Origin: Nitrospira sp. | Lineage (GTDB): Bacteria > Nitrospirota > Nitrospiria > Nitrospirales > Nitrospiraceae | Direction of reading: 5' to 3' | Assembly (NCBI GenBank): GCA_024330945.1 | Contig: JANDJJ010000007.1 | Coordinates: 1-50,771, forward strand | Length of the DNA stretch: 50,771 nucleotides | Shown here: piece by piece, positions 1 through 7,857 of the stretch | Layout: each line of letters starts with the position of its first letter | Position numbering within the stretch: the first letter of the stretch is position 1 | The notes under the pieces: model-generated | Databases searched by the model: none | What the model was told of the DNA's origin: nothing | The model's input: only the letters and a program-made list of their open reading frames with translations | Position numbers and translations under genes: made by a program

Positions 1-1656
1 GGTGGACACTTTGAAATTGCGAGTGCCGCTCCGGCGGAAAGCGTGACGACCCGACAACATTATCTGCCCAACACCAACGTCCTCGTGACGACGTTCACCA
101 CCGCCCGCGGTGATGCGTTTCAAATCACCGACTTCTGCCCCCGTTTTGAACAGTACGGCCGCGTCTATCGGCCGACGGCGCTGTTCAGACTCGCCGAGCC
201 GCTCCAAGGCACCCCTACGATCCGCGTCAGTTGCCGCCCGGTTTCAGGATGGGACAAAACGCCGGTGCAGCCGCTGCGGGGAAGCAACCATTTGCGGTAC
301 GAAATTCGAGGCGAGCCGCTCCGACTGTTGACCAACATGCCGCTCACCTACCTGTGCGAAGAAACTCCGGTGGCCTTGACCCAGCCGTTCTACTTTGGAC
401 TCACGTGGGGACTTGGCATTGAAGATGATTTAGTCACCGTCACCCACGATTTTCTAGAGAAAACCATACGCTACTGGAGAACATGGGTCAAACACTGTTC
501 GGTTCCGCTGCTGTATCAAAAAGAACTCATCCGCTCCGCCTTGACGTTGAAACTCCACTGTTTCGAGGACACGGGCGCGATCTTGGCCGCTCTGACGACG
601 AGCCTTCCAGAACAGCCGGGCGGAAGCCGAAATTGGGATTACCGGTACTGCTGGCTGCGTGACGCCTACTTCGCCTTGACGGCGTTTCACAATCTGGGGC
701 ACTTCGAAGAAATGGAGGCGTTCCTCAAGTTTCTGCTGAACATCGCGCACGCACAAGAAGACTCCCGCGATCGCCTGCGCCCCGTCTACACCTTGAGCCA
801 AGGACTGCCCCTGCCGGAAATCGAACATCCCAACTGGGCGGGCTATCGAGGCAGCGTTCCGGTGCGCAGTCACAATCAGGCGTCCGACCAAGTTCAGAAC
901 GACGCCTACGGAGAAATGATCCTCGCGTTCACCCCCATATACTTCGATGAGCGCTTTATAGATCTGCGCACCCGCGATCTTGACGGATTGCTCGCTCATC
1001 TCGCCGACCTTTGCCAGCGAAGCATCGGGCGACCGGACGCCGGTCTCTGGGAAATCCGTCATGCCTGGCAGGAACATTCGTTCACCAACCTGCTCTGTTG
1101 GGCTGGACTCGAACGGTTGGAGCGCATCAAGCGGACCGACCATCTGTCTTCCCTTTCTCTCGACATCACGGCGGCCAGAATTCGGGCGGCTGAAGCCCTG
1201 CTTCGCGCCGTGCAAGATGACTCGGTCAGAAACGGCCCGTTCGATATGAGCTATGACGCGGCACTCGCGCATCTGCCGATCCTCGGCTACCCGAATCGCC
1301 GCCTTTGTGAGACCACCACGTTGCAAATCGTTAGAAACCTGGCGTTTCCGGCGGGCGACCAAAAAACGGGGTTTTTCTACCGGTATGTGCGTGAAGACGA
1401 TTTCGGGAAACCGGAGGCGGCGTTCGTCATTTGTTCATTTTGGATCGCACAGGCCCTGGCCCGCCTCGATCGAACGACCGAGGCGAAAGCCATTTTGGAT
1501 CATGTTCTTTCCTCCGCCAACCACGTGGGGCTGTTTTCTGAACATTTCATCCCTTCCACGGGCACCCAGTGCGGAAATTTTCCTCAAGCCTATTCCCATA
1601 TCGGCCTCATCAACGCCGCGTTCGCCGTCAGCCCTTCATGGAGCGAAATCCTCTAA
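1..1656 (+). CDS. Glycoside hydrolase family 15 protein (partial, 5' end outside window)
   Basis: Family 15 hydrolase (glucoamylase/trehalase class), which releases glucose from alpha-glucans or trehalose with inversion. The frame is open from base 1, so the true start lies before the window and about 551 C-terminal residues remain; members are usually about 600 residues. The barrel signature NWDYRYCWLRDA lies at about 631-666, and GLWEIR, which holds a likely catalytic Glu, at about 1042-1059. The GTG at 43 is an in-frame internal codon and has no supporting ribosome binding site. No signal peptide or membrane segment is visible in what remains, so a cytoplasmic enzyme is likely. The substrate cannot be told from this sequence; trehalose or glycogen genes to the left would help. 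Confidence 0.9.
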   Translation, partial: GGHFEIASAAPAESVTTRQHYLPNTNVLVTTFTTARGDAFQITDFCPRFEQYGRVYRPTALFRLAEPLQGTPTIRVSCRPVSGWDKTPVQPLRGSNHLRYEIRGEPLRLLTNMPLTYLCEETPVALTQPFYFGLTWGLGIEDDLVTVTHDFLEKTIRYWRTWVKHCSVPLLYQKELIRSALTLKLHCFEDTGAILAALTTSLPEQPGGSRNWDYRYCWLRDAYFALTAFHNLGHFEEMEAFLKFLLNIAHAQEDSRDRLRPVYTLSQGLPLPEIEHPNWAGYRGSVPVRSHNQASDQVQNDAYGEMILAFTPIYFDERFIDLRTRDLDGLLAHLADLCQRSIGRPDAGLWEIRHAWQEHSFTNLLCWAGLERLERIKRTDHLSSLSLDITAARIRAAEALLRAVQDDSVRNGPFDMSYDAALAHLPILGYPNRRLCETTTLQIVRNLAFPAGDQKTGFFYRYVREDDFGKPEAAFVICSFWIAQALARLDRTTEAKAILDHVLSSANHVGLFSEHFIPSTGTQCGNFPQAYSHIGLINAAFAVSPSWSEIL

Positions 1657-1675
1657 CCGATACCCGCTCAATCCG

Positions 1676-2221
1676 TCAGCCCTTTCCCTTGAGCTGTGTT
1701 TTTTTCTCCGGCCCTTGCCACGTCACTCGAGCTAGAACGTCCTGATGCGCCCAACGGGTAGTTACCTGACCTTTGTAGGCCTTGACCAATTCACGCCCCA
1801 ACCGTTGCGCCAGTCGATCGCTCGTGGTCTGCACTTCCAAATCGTGCCCCGTCCTTATGATTTTTATCACACGCTCGAGCGGGTTAACGGAAAGAGCTCG
1901 CTCTTCCACGTTGGCAATCAAGTTTCTGATGTCGGCTTCATGCTCTCGGAGGGCCGACCATTTCAGCGTCACGATGCCTTCCGGATAGTCGTCCCGGATT
2001 TTCTGGCAAGCAGGGCACAGCACCGTGCGAGTAGATCGGGACGTCCACAACTCGCCGGCCTGGATGCGATCAAGATACCACCGTTTGTTGGCGTAGATGG
2101 CATGACATGAGCGGCAGATCACGGTTCCTTTTGGCGCCTTCAGCATTGCATAGGGGTCCTGCTTGGGATGCGGTTTTTCTTTGTACGAGACGGTGTACGG
2201 CTTTCCTTTTCGAGTACTCAT
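1676..2221 (-). CDS. BCAM0308 family zinc-ribbon protein
   Basis: A 181-residue soluble protein that matches the BCAM0308 family, a bacterial group with an NMD3-like zinc ribbon; its function is unknown. The paired cysteines CRSC (about residue 36) and CPAC (about residue 70) should bind one zinc. A charged alpha/beta C-terminal half follows. The start at 2221 follows a purine-rich ribosome binding region (AAGGAAG, then seven C). The 3' end converges with the GH15 gene, 19 bases away. A role in RNA or ribosome handling is only suggested by the NMD3 resemblance. Confidence 0.75.
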   Translation of the reverse strand: MSTRKGKPYTVSYKEKPHPKQDPYAMLKAPKGTVICRSCHAIYANKRWYLDRIQAGELWTSRSTRTVLCPACQKIRDDYPEGIVTLKWSALREHEADIRNLIANVEERALSVNPLERVIKIIRTGHDLEVQTTSDRLAQRLGRELVKAYKGQVTTRWAHQDVLARVTWQGPEKKTQLKGKG

Positions 2222-2228
2222 GGGGGGG

Positions 2229-2261
2229 CTTCCTTTTCCTTTTCTTTTTCCTTTTCTCCTC
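2229..2261. repeat. 33-nt homopyrimidine/homopurine tract before the BCAM0308 gene
   Basis: The plus strand is pure C/T over 33 bases, made of CCTTTT-like units, and is flanked by seven G (2222-2228). Read on the minus strand it is a purine tract ending in the ribosome binding site of the BCAM0308 gene. Its rough mirror symmetry could allow triplex (H-DNA) structure, or it may simply be an extended A/G-rich translation enhancer. Confidence 0.6.
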
Positions 2262-2377
2262 AGCGGACGGGCGGCACCACTTGCCCGATGAAAGAACGTT
2301 CGGCAAGCTTTATGCCGTGAAGCAAGCGGATTCGCCGTTTCATCGTCCCTCGTCTTTGCTCACAGATAAAGAGAACA

Positions 2378-2713
2378 ATGGAAACTCCGCCTCAACCATC
2401 AAGGCAAAAGACCACAGGCCCGCTTATGGAACTGTTGCAGGATGCTACAAAGACGAACCGCGCCGATCGAAGGCCGGAGACTCATAACAGCCGCGATAAT
2501 CGACCTGGTTATGAGCGCCTCCCTGCGCGTCGTTGGGCATCAAACATTGCTCTACGCTCTCATGATACAGTGACTTCATCGGAAGCCATGTCGGAACCAC
2601 GATGGCGCCGGCGTTGGCAAGAATGCCTTTATGATTTAATATCAAAGATGGATCGACTGTCGCCCAGCGTGGTAAGCCTCATGTCTCACTATCATCAAGG
2701 CGTCGCGGCATGA
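2378..2713 (+). CDS. Hypothetical protein, ATGA-coupled to the M50 protease gene
   Basis: A 111-residue Arg-rich ORF with no recognised domain, signal peptide or membrane segment. Its stop overlaps the protease start in a 4-base ATGA (2710-2713). The protease start lacks a Shine-Dalgarno of its own, so translation through this ORF could feed it. The start at 2378 has a weak AAAGAGA upstream. The composition is not strongly coding-like, and it could be a chance frame that serves as leader. The alternative is that 2222-2709 is simply untranslated upstream sequence. Confidence 0.3.
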   Translation: METPPQPSRQKTTGPLMELLQDATKTNRADRRPETHNSRDNRPGYERLPARRWASNIALRSHDTVTSSEAMSEPRWRRRWQECLYDLISKMDRLSPSVVSLMSHYHQGVAA

Positions 2714-3825
2714 CATTGACCGTCGCGGGGCTGAAAGTTCGGCTTGGATTCAGTTGGGTTCTTCTGACCCTTTTCCTGATTTGGTCGCTGGCCCAGAGCT
2801 ACTTTCCAACCTCCTATTTGGGATTGGAGAATCGGACGTATTGGTGGATGGCGCTTATCGGCACGGCAGGTTTCTTGGGCTCACTTCTCTTTCATGAATG
2901 GGCTCATGCCGCCGTCGCACGGCGCCGTCAATTTCCCGCCGCCGCCTCGACACTTTTCCTCTTTGGAGGAGTCGCCGACACGAACACGGAGCCGTTAGAC
3001 CCCAAAACAGAATATGCGATCGCTCTCGCAGGCCCTCTCTCAAGCTTCGGCCTCGGCGTCGTATGGTACGCGGCTTTTGAAGTCGGCTATCGCGCCAACT
3101 TCCCTCTAGCGGTCTTGGGAGTATTCGGTTTTTTGGCCTTTGCGAACACTCTTCTTGGGGGAGTCAATCTTATCCCCGCTTTCCCTCTTGACGGGGGATG
3201 GCTTCTCAGGGCCTGGCTCCGGCGACGCAACAACGATCTCCGGCAAGCCACCCGCCTCGCCTGTTTGGCCGGTTCACTGTGTGGTTTCATGCTGATGATG
3301 GCGGGATTCGTTCAAGTCATCACCGGCTATATCTTGGTCGGGGTATGGTGGTTCGTCATCGGATTTTTCCTTCGAGAAACGGCCGGCGCTTCTTATTACC
3401 GGATGGTGACCCAGACGACGTTGGCAAGCATGGCGATTCGACGAATCATGACGCCAGATCCTGTCACCGTTTCATCCGACACCTCCGTTCAACAATTGGT
3501 CGAAGACTATTTCCATCGGTCCTTTCACAATATGTATCCCGTGATGGAGAACGCCCGCCTGATCGGTTGCGTCGGCCCCAAACAAATCTCCGCGGTTCCT
3601 CGTGACCGATGGGCGGAACTGACGGCCCGTGATCTCACGATTCCCTGCTCCAAGGACAACACCATCGACGTCGACAGTGACACGGAAGCGGCTTTGTCTT
3701 TGATGAACAAAACCGGCAACAGCCGTTTGCTCGTCGTGGACGGTGGTCGATTGGCCGGCATCGTCACGCTGAAAGACCTCTCACAATTTCTGACGTTGAA
3801 ATTGAACGTCAAACCGGCCTCCTGA
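2710..3825 (+). CDS. Site-2 protease family (M50) membrane metalloprotease with CBS domains
   Basis: Intramembrane zinc metalloprotease of the M50B (Rip1/SpoIVFB-like) class, which typically cuts membrane-anchored regulators within the bilayer. The zinc motif HEWAH is at residues 62-66 and the second metal motif NLIPAFPLDGG at about 152-162. Several hydrophobic segments span about 10-230. Two CBS repeats follow (about 237-365); in this family they sense adenine nucleotides and tune activity. Length (371) is typical. The usual DGGR is DGGW here. The start overlaps a 111-residue ORF by ATGA. No obvious substrate (anti-sigma factor) is encoded next to it. Confidence 0.9.
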   Translation: MTLTVAGLKVRLGFSWVLLTLFLIWSLAQSYFPTSYLGLENRTYWWMALIGTAGFLGSLLFHEWAHAAVARRRQFPAAASTLFLFGGVADTNTEPLDPKTEYAIALAGPLSSFGLGVVWYAAFEVGYRANFPLAVLGVFGFLAFANTLLGGVNLIPAFPLDGGWLLRAWLRRRNNDLRQATRLACLAGSLCGFMLMMAGFVQVITGYILVGVWWFVIGFFLRETAGASYYRMVTQTTLASMAIRRIMTPDPVTVSSDTSVQQLVEDYFHRSFHNMYPVMENARLIGCVGPKQISAVPRDRWAELTARDLTIPCSKDNTIDVDSDTEAALSLMNKTGNSRLLVVDGGRLAGIVTLKDLSQFLTLKLNVKPAS

Positions 3826-3927
3826 CGGCGCTGGAGCGGTTTGTTCAAAAATGGATTGAAAAAGCGCGGGCGGTCTTCATCCGCCGATTCATCGAGGCCT
3901 TACGATCGATCGCGGTTGATCCGTCTT

Positions 3928-4227
3928 TCATTTCTTCAGGTAATGAAGGAGCGGTGCGACCACATCGCCAAGCACCGTGGAAGGAGCAACCCCAGCCAGA
4001 TCAGAAGAAGAGACAAGGCGATACGAACACAGCCTGACCTCCGCCCACGCCCACACTGTATTTTCTTGTTCAGCCGTACACGACTGGAGCAGCAACAGCA
4101 TCCCGAAAAAGAGAGCAAAGATACCGGGCCAGATCATCAAGAGCGCACCCAGAGCTAGGGCTAACACGACCGACCTCACTATCCACCGGGCGATCCAAAG
4201 CCGGTTTCCGATCATGGGATATGCCAT
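3928..4227 (-). CDS. Small hypothetical membrane protein
   Basis: A 99-residue protein of unknown function. A strong hydrophobic segment lies at about residues 15-45 after an Arg-rich N-terminus, giving one or two membrane helices, and the C-terminal half is soluble. The ATG at 4227 is chosen because GAGGAG lies about 10 bases upstream; the open frame continues further up to 4302 without a better signal. It stands alone between an M50 protease and an MscS-type channel, both on the other strand. Confidence 0.45.
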   Translation of the reverse strand: MAYPMIGNRLWIARWIVRSVVLALALGALLMIWPGIFALFFGMLLLLQSCTAEQENTVWAWAEVRLCSYRLVSSSDLAGVAPSTVLGDVVAPLLHYLKK

Positions 4228-4610
4228 CTTACCGCTCTCTCCTCGTTCTCCTTGTACGAGAGCCTGCCTGTGCTGAAATTTTAGAGGCATACGCTGACAC
4301 ATTCTCCCTCTGAAGGCATCTAGGGAATATACTAAACAATGCCGGAATGCTTACCAGTTGAAAATTTTCCGGAACGTCCTTCTATTTTCATTCCAGCATT
4401 GTTCGGTCACACAGACACTCTGTAGACATGAGCGACAGATTGATTGACAGAGGCCAACATCGTTGGCGATCGGGAATTCGACCGACGCAGCGGTGAACCG
4501 GTTCAGCGGAGCCAGGACAGCACGAATCCGTCAAGCAAGAGTGGTGTCCGGCACAAGGCTATGGCACAATCGGCGCTGACCGCTCAAATTCAAGGGAGAA
4601 GGGGATCCTT
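4228..4610. other. 383-bp intergenic region before the MscS-type channel gene
   Basis: No convincing gene was found. It holds a long inverted repeat (4335-4403, separate entry), a short GAAAATTTTC palindrome near 4360, and a TTGACA at about 4445 with no good -10 box at 17 bases. The ribosome binding region of the channel gene (GGGAGAAGGGGA) is at its right end. Confidence 0.5.
4335..4403. repeat. Inverted repeat with 15-bp arms (14/15) and a 39-nt loop
   Basis: The left arm at 4335-4349 (AACAATGCCGGAATG) pairs with the right arm at 4389-4403 (CATTCCAGCATTGTT) with one C/A mismatch. A second smaller dyad, CCGGAA/TTCCGG, lies inside. There is no T-run after either arm, so it is not a standard terminator. 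It could be a transcript structure, an operator, or a remnant of a small non-autonomous mobile element. Confidence 0.6.
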
Positions 4611-6698
4611 GTGCTGAAAGAAAATGGACAACGATCGTTTCGAAGAAGCCTATGCACTCGTCATCTGTGTGCAACGTGGTGCGTCCTAACCTTTGTGCTG
4701 GCATTCATAGGATTGACAAACGCCGATCAGCCGTCCCTCGCTTCGAACGCTCCGGTACGGTTCCAAGGTGAAACTCTTTTCGTCATCCATACGGGATTGG
4801 CCAATATCGATCCGGCCACCAGAGCGGCGGCCATCGAGAAACGGCTTGAGCGGCTTGCCCGCCTGGATCCTTCGGCCATCGAGAGTCTCGCCGTCGAAGA
4901 TCATGAGGAAACTTCTTATGTCCTCACTCGAGAAGAAGTGCTCTTCGTCGTCACCGAGCAAGAGGCAAAACTGGTCGGAAAGCCGCGCCATGCGCTCGCC
5001 CGAGAACAGGCGGAACACATCCAACAGGCGTTTCGGACAATTGCCAGCCCTCCCGTCAAAACCGAAGCTCCGCCGTCGGCCTCGATTCACCTGAGAGATC
5101 TGTTATGGGCCGGTCTGGCAACGGCGTTTCTTATTTTTCTGGCCGTGGCCGCACATGTCGGATTTCCTTTGCTCTATGAATTCATTGATACCTGGCATCA
5201 GACACGTCTCCGTCCTCTTTCGTTTCGAGGGTTTGAACTCGTGTCCGCCGACCGTTTGGTGGATACGCTTTTATTCTTGAGCCGATGTGTTCGGATTGTG
5301 CTCTCCACGTTCGTCCTCTATGCCTACTTTCACTTCATTTTGGACCTCTTTCCCCAAACCCGCGATTTCGAACAGCGATTTCTGACGGCCCTCGCCGTTC
5401 CCTTTGACAGCGTGCGAGGCATACACCCCAATTGGGCCGGCTTGATCGCCGGCTTACTGCTGACCGTCGTCACGACGGGATTATTTCTGGGAATTTTGAA
5501 GCTCTTTCGTTCCCTCTTTCCTCAAGGAATCGAAAAAGTTTCACAATGGGGTCGCACCACTACCTACTGCCTCAAAATCCAACGAGTGGAGCTTTTGTCA
5601 GGAACTCAGATCGCGGACGGCGCGCTGGGCGCCATCCGGATCTTGCGCGTCGTGGCGTATGCGTCGTTGGTTTACCTCTACGTTACATCGATCCTTGGAT
5701 TCTTCCCCGCCACCCAGCAATTGTCTCTCGAATTGTTGGGGTATCTTATCGAACCGCTCAAATTGATCGGCCTGACGTTTGTTTCCTCTCTCCCTGATTT
5801 TATTGCAATCGTCATCATCGCTCTTGTTACCAAATACATCATCAAACTGATTCATTTGTTCTTCACGGGAATCGAGCGAGGGGCCATCACTTTCCAGGGA
5901 TTTCACCGCGATTGGGCCATGCCCACTTACAAGATCGTGCGGTTCTTCGCCCTCGTCTTCGCAGCCGTGGCCATCGTTCCGTACATCCCCGGCTCCCATT
6001 CGGAAGCATTCAAGGGCATTTCGGTGTTTCTGGGCGTGTTGGTGTCATTGGGGGCCGCCGGATCGTTCAGCAACATCGTGGCCGGCATCGTGTTGACATA
6101 CATGCGGCCGTTCAGCGTCGGAGATCGAGTCAAGATCGCTGAAACCACGGGCGATATCACCGAGAAAACTCTTCTGGTGACGAGGGTTCGAACCAACAAG
6201 AACGTGGACGTGACCATTCCCAACGCGTTGGTCCTGAGCTCCCATATCATCAATTTCAGCTCGTCGGCCACGAACCCGCCTCCGCTCATTTTGAACACCA
6301 GTGTAACGATCGGGTACGACGTTCCATGGAGGAAAGTCCACGAATTACTTCTCGCGGCTGCCAAACGCACAACGTACATTCTGGAGGCGCCGGAACCGTT
6401 CGTCTTGCAAACGAGTCTTCATGATTTTTACGTCACCTACGAAATCAATGGATACACCAAACACCCCAACAAGATGACAACCATCTACGCCGAGCTTCAT
6501 CAGCACATCCAGGACCAGTTCAACGAAGCGGGCGTGGAAATCATGTCGCCTCACTACACCCAGGTGCGCGACGGCAACAAAACAACAATCCCTGATGAAT
6601 ACTTACCCAAAGGCTACCAGGTTCCCGGCATCCGCATCTGGCCGCTGCGCTCGCCCCGCGTGCCCTCCGAGTCTCCGTCTCCCGACGGAGATCGCTGA
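4611..6698 (+). CDS. MscS-family mechanosensitive ion channel, large form
   Basis: Predicted channel that opens under membrane tension during hypo-osmotic shock and releases small solutes. The 695 residues are far more than the roughly 290 of minimal MscS. There is a signal-peptide-like N-terminus (to about residue 39), a charged periplasmic region (about 50-155), then several membrane helices. The MscS pore and beta domain include AAGSFSNIVAGIVL at about 481-494 and MRPFSVGDRVKI just after, followed by the alpha/beta vestibule. GTG at 4611 is the start, after GGGAGAAGGGGA. The last codons form a TCTCCGTC/GACGGAGA hairpin (6672-6691). A MscK- or YbdG-like osmotic role is inferred. Confidence 0.88.
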   Translation: MLKENGQRSFRRSLCTRHLCATWCVLTFVLAFIGLTNADQPSLASNAPVRFQGETLFVIHTGLANIDPATRAAAIEKRLERLARLDPSAIESLAVEDHEETSYVLTREEVLFVVTEQEAKLVGKPRHALAREQAEHIQQAFRTIASPPVKTEAPPSASIHLRDLLWAGLATAFLIFLAVAAHVGFPLLYEFIDTWHQTRLRPLSFRGFELVSADRLVDTLLFLSRCVRIVLSTFVLYAYFHFILDLFPQTRDFEQRFLTALAVPFDSVRGIHPNWAGLIAGLLLTVVTTGLFLGILKLFRSLFPQGIEKVSQWGRTTTYCLKIQRVELLSGTQIADGALGAIRILRVVAYASLVYLYVTSILGFFPATQQLSLELLGYLIEPLKLIGLTFVSSLPDFIAIVIIALVTKYIIKLIHLFFTGIERGAITFQGFHRDWAMPTYKIVRFFALVFAAVAIVPYIPGSHSEAFKGISVFLGVLVSLGAAGSFSNIVAGIVLTYMRPFSVGDRVKIAETTGDITEKTLLVTRVRTNKNVDVTIPNALVLSSHIINFSSSATNPPPLILNTSVTIGYDVPWRKVHELLLAAAKRTTYILEAPEPFVLQTSLHDFYVTYEINGYTKHPNKMTTIYAELHQHIQDQFNEAGVEIMSPHYTQVRDGNKTTIPDEYLPKGYQVPGIRIWPLRSPRVPSESPSPDGDR

Positions 6699-6958
6699 CC
6701 GTGAACGTGCTTTCACTGTGCCGTGTTTTTTCACGCCGGACCGACAGGATCTTTACACAGCAAAGACGGCGAACGGAGGTCCGAACGCGCAAAAACCGCG
6801 AGCACGCAGGCTTCCTTATCCATGGAATATTCCGCTCCGGCCTTGGCTTGCTGCTCTCTCGTCGACAAGGGTCTTCCTATGGATGGACTTACAAAAACGC
6901 GTTTTTCGTTCCTTCCGCCTTGACTCACGCGGATCAACCACGTTAATTTCCAAGCCGT

Positions 6959-7034
6959 GGCGGTGTAGCTCAGTTGGCAGAGCAGCGGACTCATAAGCCG
7001 CGGGTCGGGGGTTCGATCCCCTCCACCGCCACCA
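6959..7034 (+). tRNA. tRNA-Met (anticodon CAT), CCA encoded
   Basis: A 76-nt cloverleaf. The acceptor stem GGCGGTG pairs with CACCGCC, the D arm is GCTCAGTTGGCAGAGC, the anticodon loop is CTCATAA, and the T arm is GGGGG-TTCGATC-CCCTC, followed by discriminator A and genomic CCA. The paired first acceptor base (G1-C72) argues against the initiator. The base pair next to the anticodon loop is an A-G mismatch. A CAT anticodon could also belong to tRNA-Ile2 (lysidine-modified), which a covariance model would separate. No other tRNA was seen nearby. Confidence 0.93.
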
Positions 7035-7114
7035 TGTTGATGCCCGCTTCCTTCCTCAGTTTTTCATCGTTTGACTGACAAATCGTATCCGCTCGAGCCG
7101 GGGCGGCGCCTGTC

Positions 7115-7483
7115 TTAGTGTCCCATCATGCCTTTCATGTCGCTTTTCATGCTTTTCATCTCATCTCCCCTACCCTTGACGTCGCCCCTGATCTCCTCAC
7201 CGGCTTCTTTCATCACATGCCCTTTATGTTTCATCTCGTCGGCCTTGTCCTTCACGCCTGCTTTCATCTCTCCTTTCTTGCCGGTCATCTCTGCGCGGGC
7301 TTTGTCTTTCTGACCAAGCACGCCGGACGTCATTTGGTCTTTCTTGCCCATGACATCAGCCTTCACCGCTTCTTTCTCGCTCCGGACATCGGCTTTGATC
7401 TTACCGATCTCATCCGCATCGGCAGACAGATTCATTCCCGCCAGACACGCAAACACCAAGGCGATGGACCTCAGTTTGCTTAT
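7115..7483 (-). CDS. Met/Lys-rich exported helical protein, probable ATA start
   Basis: An exported protein of about 122 residues and unknown function. The mature part is almost wholly Lys, Glu, Asp, Met, Gly and Ala in loosely repeated 11-14-residue units (GKKDQM, GKKGEM, DKADEM, GRGDEM), so an extended amphipathic helix or disordered chain is likely, and the Met clusters and terminal His could bind metal. With an ATA start at 7483 the N-terminus reads MSKLRSIALVFACLAG, an ideal signal peptide cut after ADA. A perfect AGGAGGTG ends just before it (7-nt spacing from AGGAGG). The only standard starts (TTG 7459, GTG 7456) remove the positive n-region. Confidence 0.6.
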   Translation of the reverse strand: MSKLRSIALVFACLAGMNLSADADEIGKIKADVRSEKEAVKADVMGKKDQMTSGVLGQKDKARAEMTGKKGEMKAGVKDKADEMKHKGHVMKEAGEEIRGDVKGRGDEMKSMKSDMKGMMGH

Positions 7484-7634
7484 GACGACACCTCCTGGGG
7501 GTTAAATAAAAAATAACGGACGGTCCAACGTTTCACGCCCGTTCCCGCTTTCACGGAAACCGATCCAGCGGATCCGCACGCCATGAAGTCGGCCGCAATC
7601 GACGAGGCAGGCTCAAGAGTTATATCATGGCTCG

Positions 7635-7820
7635 ATGGGACTCCGCTGGAAAATCCTGATCGGACTCGGAGTGAGTCTCATCTCATTAGGTCTGATCGGT
7701 GATTGGCCTGCGGAGAGTGATCCGACACTTCCGGACACCCGGTCGTTTTTCTTGTTTCTGGGAGGAGTCGTGGGAATCGCCGGATTGCTGATCGCGATCC
7801 GACGAGGAGGAGATACCTAG
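7635..7820 (+). CDS. Small membrane protein, unknown
   Basis: A 61-residue protein with two predicted helices (about 7-22 and 39-55) around a short polar loop with DWPAESDP, and an Arg-rich tail, the usual pattern of bacterial two-helix small membrane proteins. AAGAG about 10 bases upstream is a weak ribosome binding site. It converges with the ZorB-like gene across a hairpin. No family recognised. Confidence 0.45.
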   Translation: MGLRWKILIGLGVSLISLGLIGDWPAESDPTLPDTRSFFLFLGGVVGIAGLLIAIRRGGDT

Positions 7821-7824
7821 ACAT

Positions 7825-7854
7825 TGTCACGCCGCCGGCCGGCGTTCCGTGACA
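7825..7854. terminator. GC-rich hairpin between convergent genes, possible bidirectional terminator
   Basis: Arms TGTCACG (7825-7831) and CGTGACA (7848-7854) enclose an inner CGCCGGCCGGCG palindrome, giving a long stable stem. It begins 3 bases past the stop of the ZorB-like gene (minus strand) and 4 bases past the stop of the small membrane protein gene (plus strand). There is no T-tract on either side, so termination would be U-tract-independent, or the stem only protects 3' ends. Confidence 0.5.
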
Positions 7855-7857
7855 GGG

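Noticed and set aside
454-1362. 302-residue antisense frame in the GH15 gene
   Set aside because: It lies fully opposite a gene with clear catalytic motifs, and its translation shows no domain; a shadow of high GC third positions.
6672-6732. Hairpin at the end of the MscS-type gene followed by six T
   Set aside because: The T-run is about 36 bases from the TCTCCGTC/GACGGAGA stem and the nearer stem (GTGAA/TTCAC) is weak, so it is not a convincing terminator.
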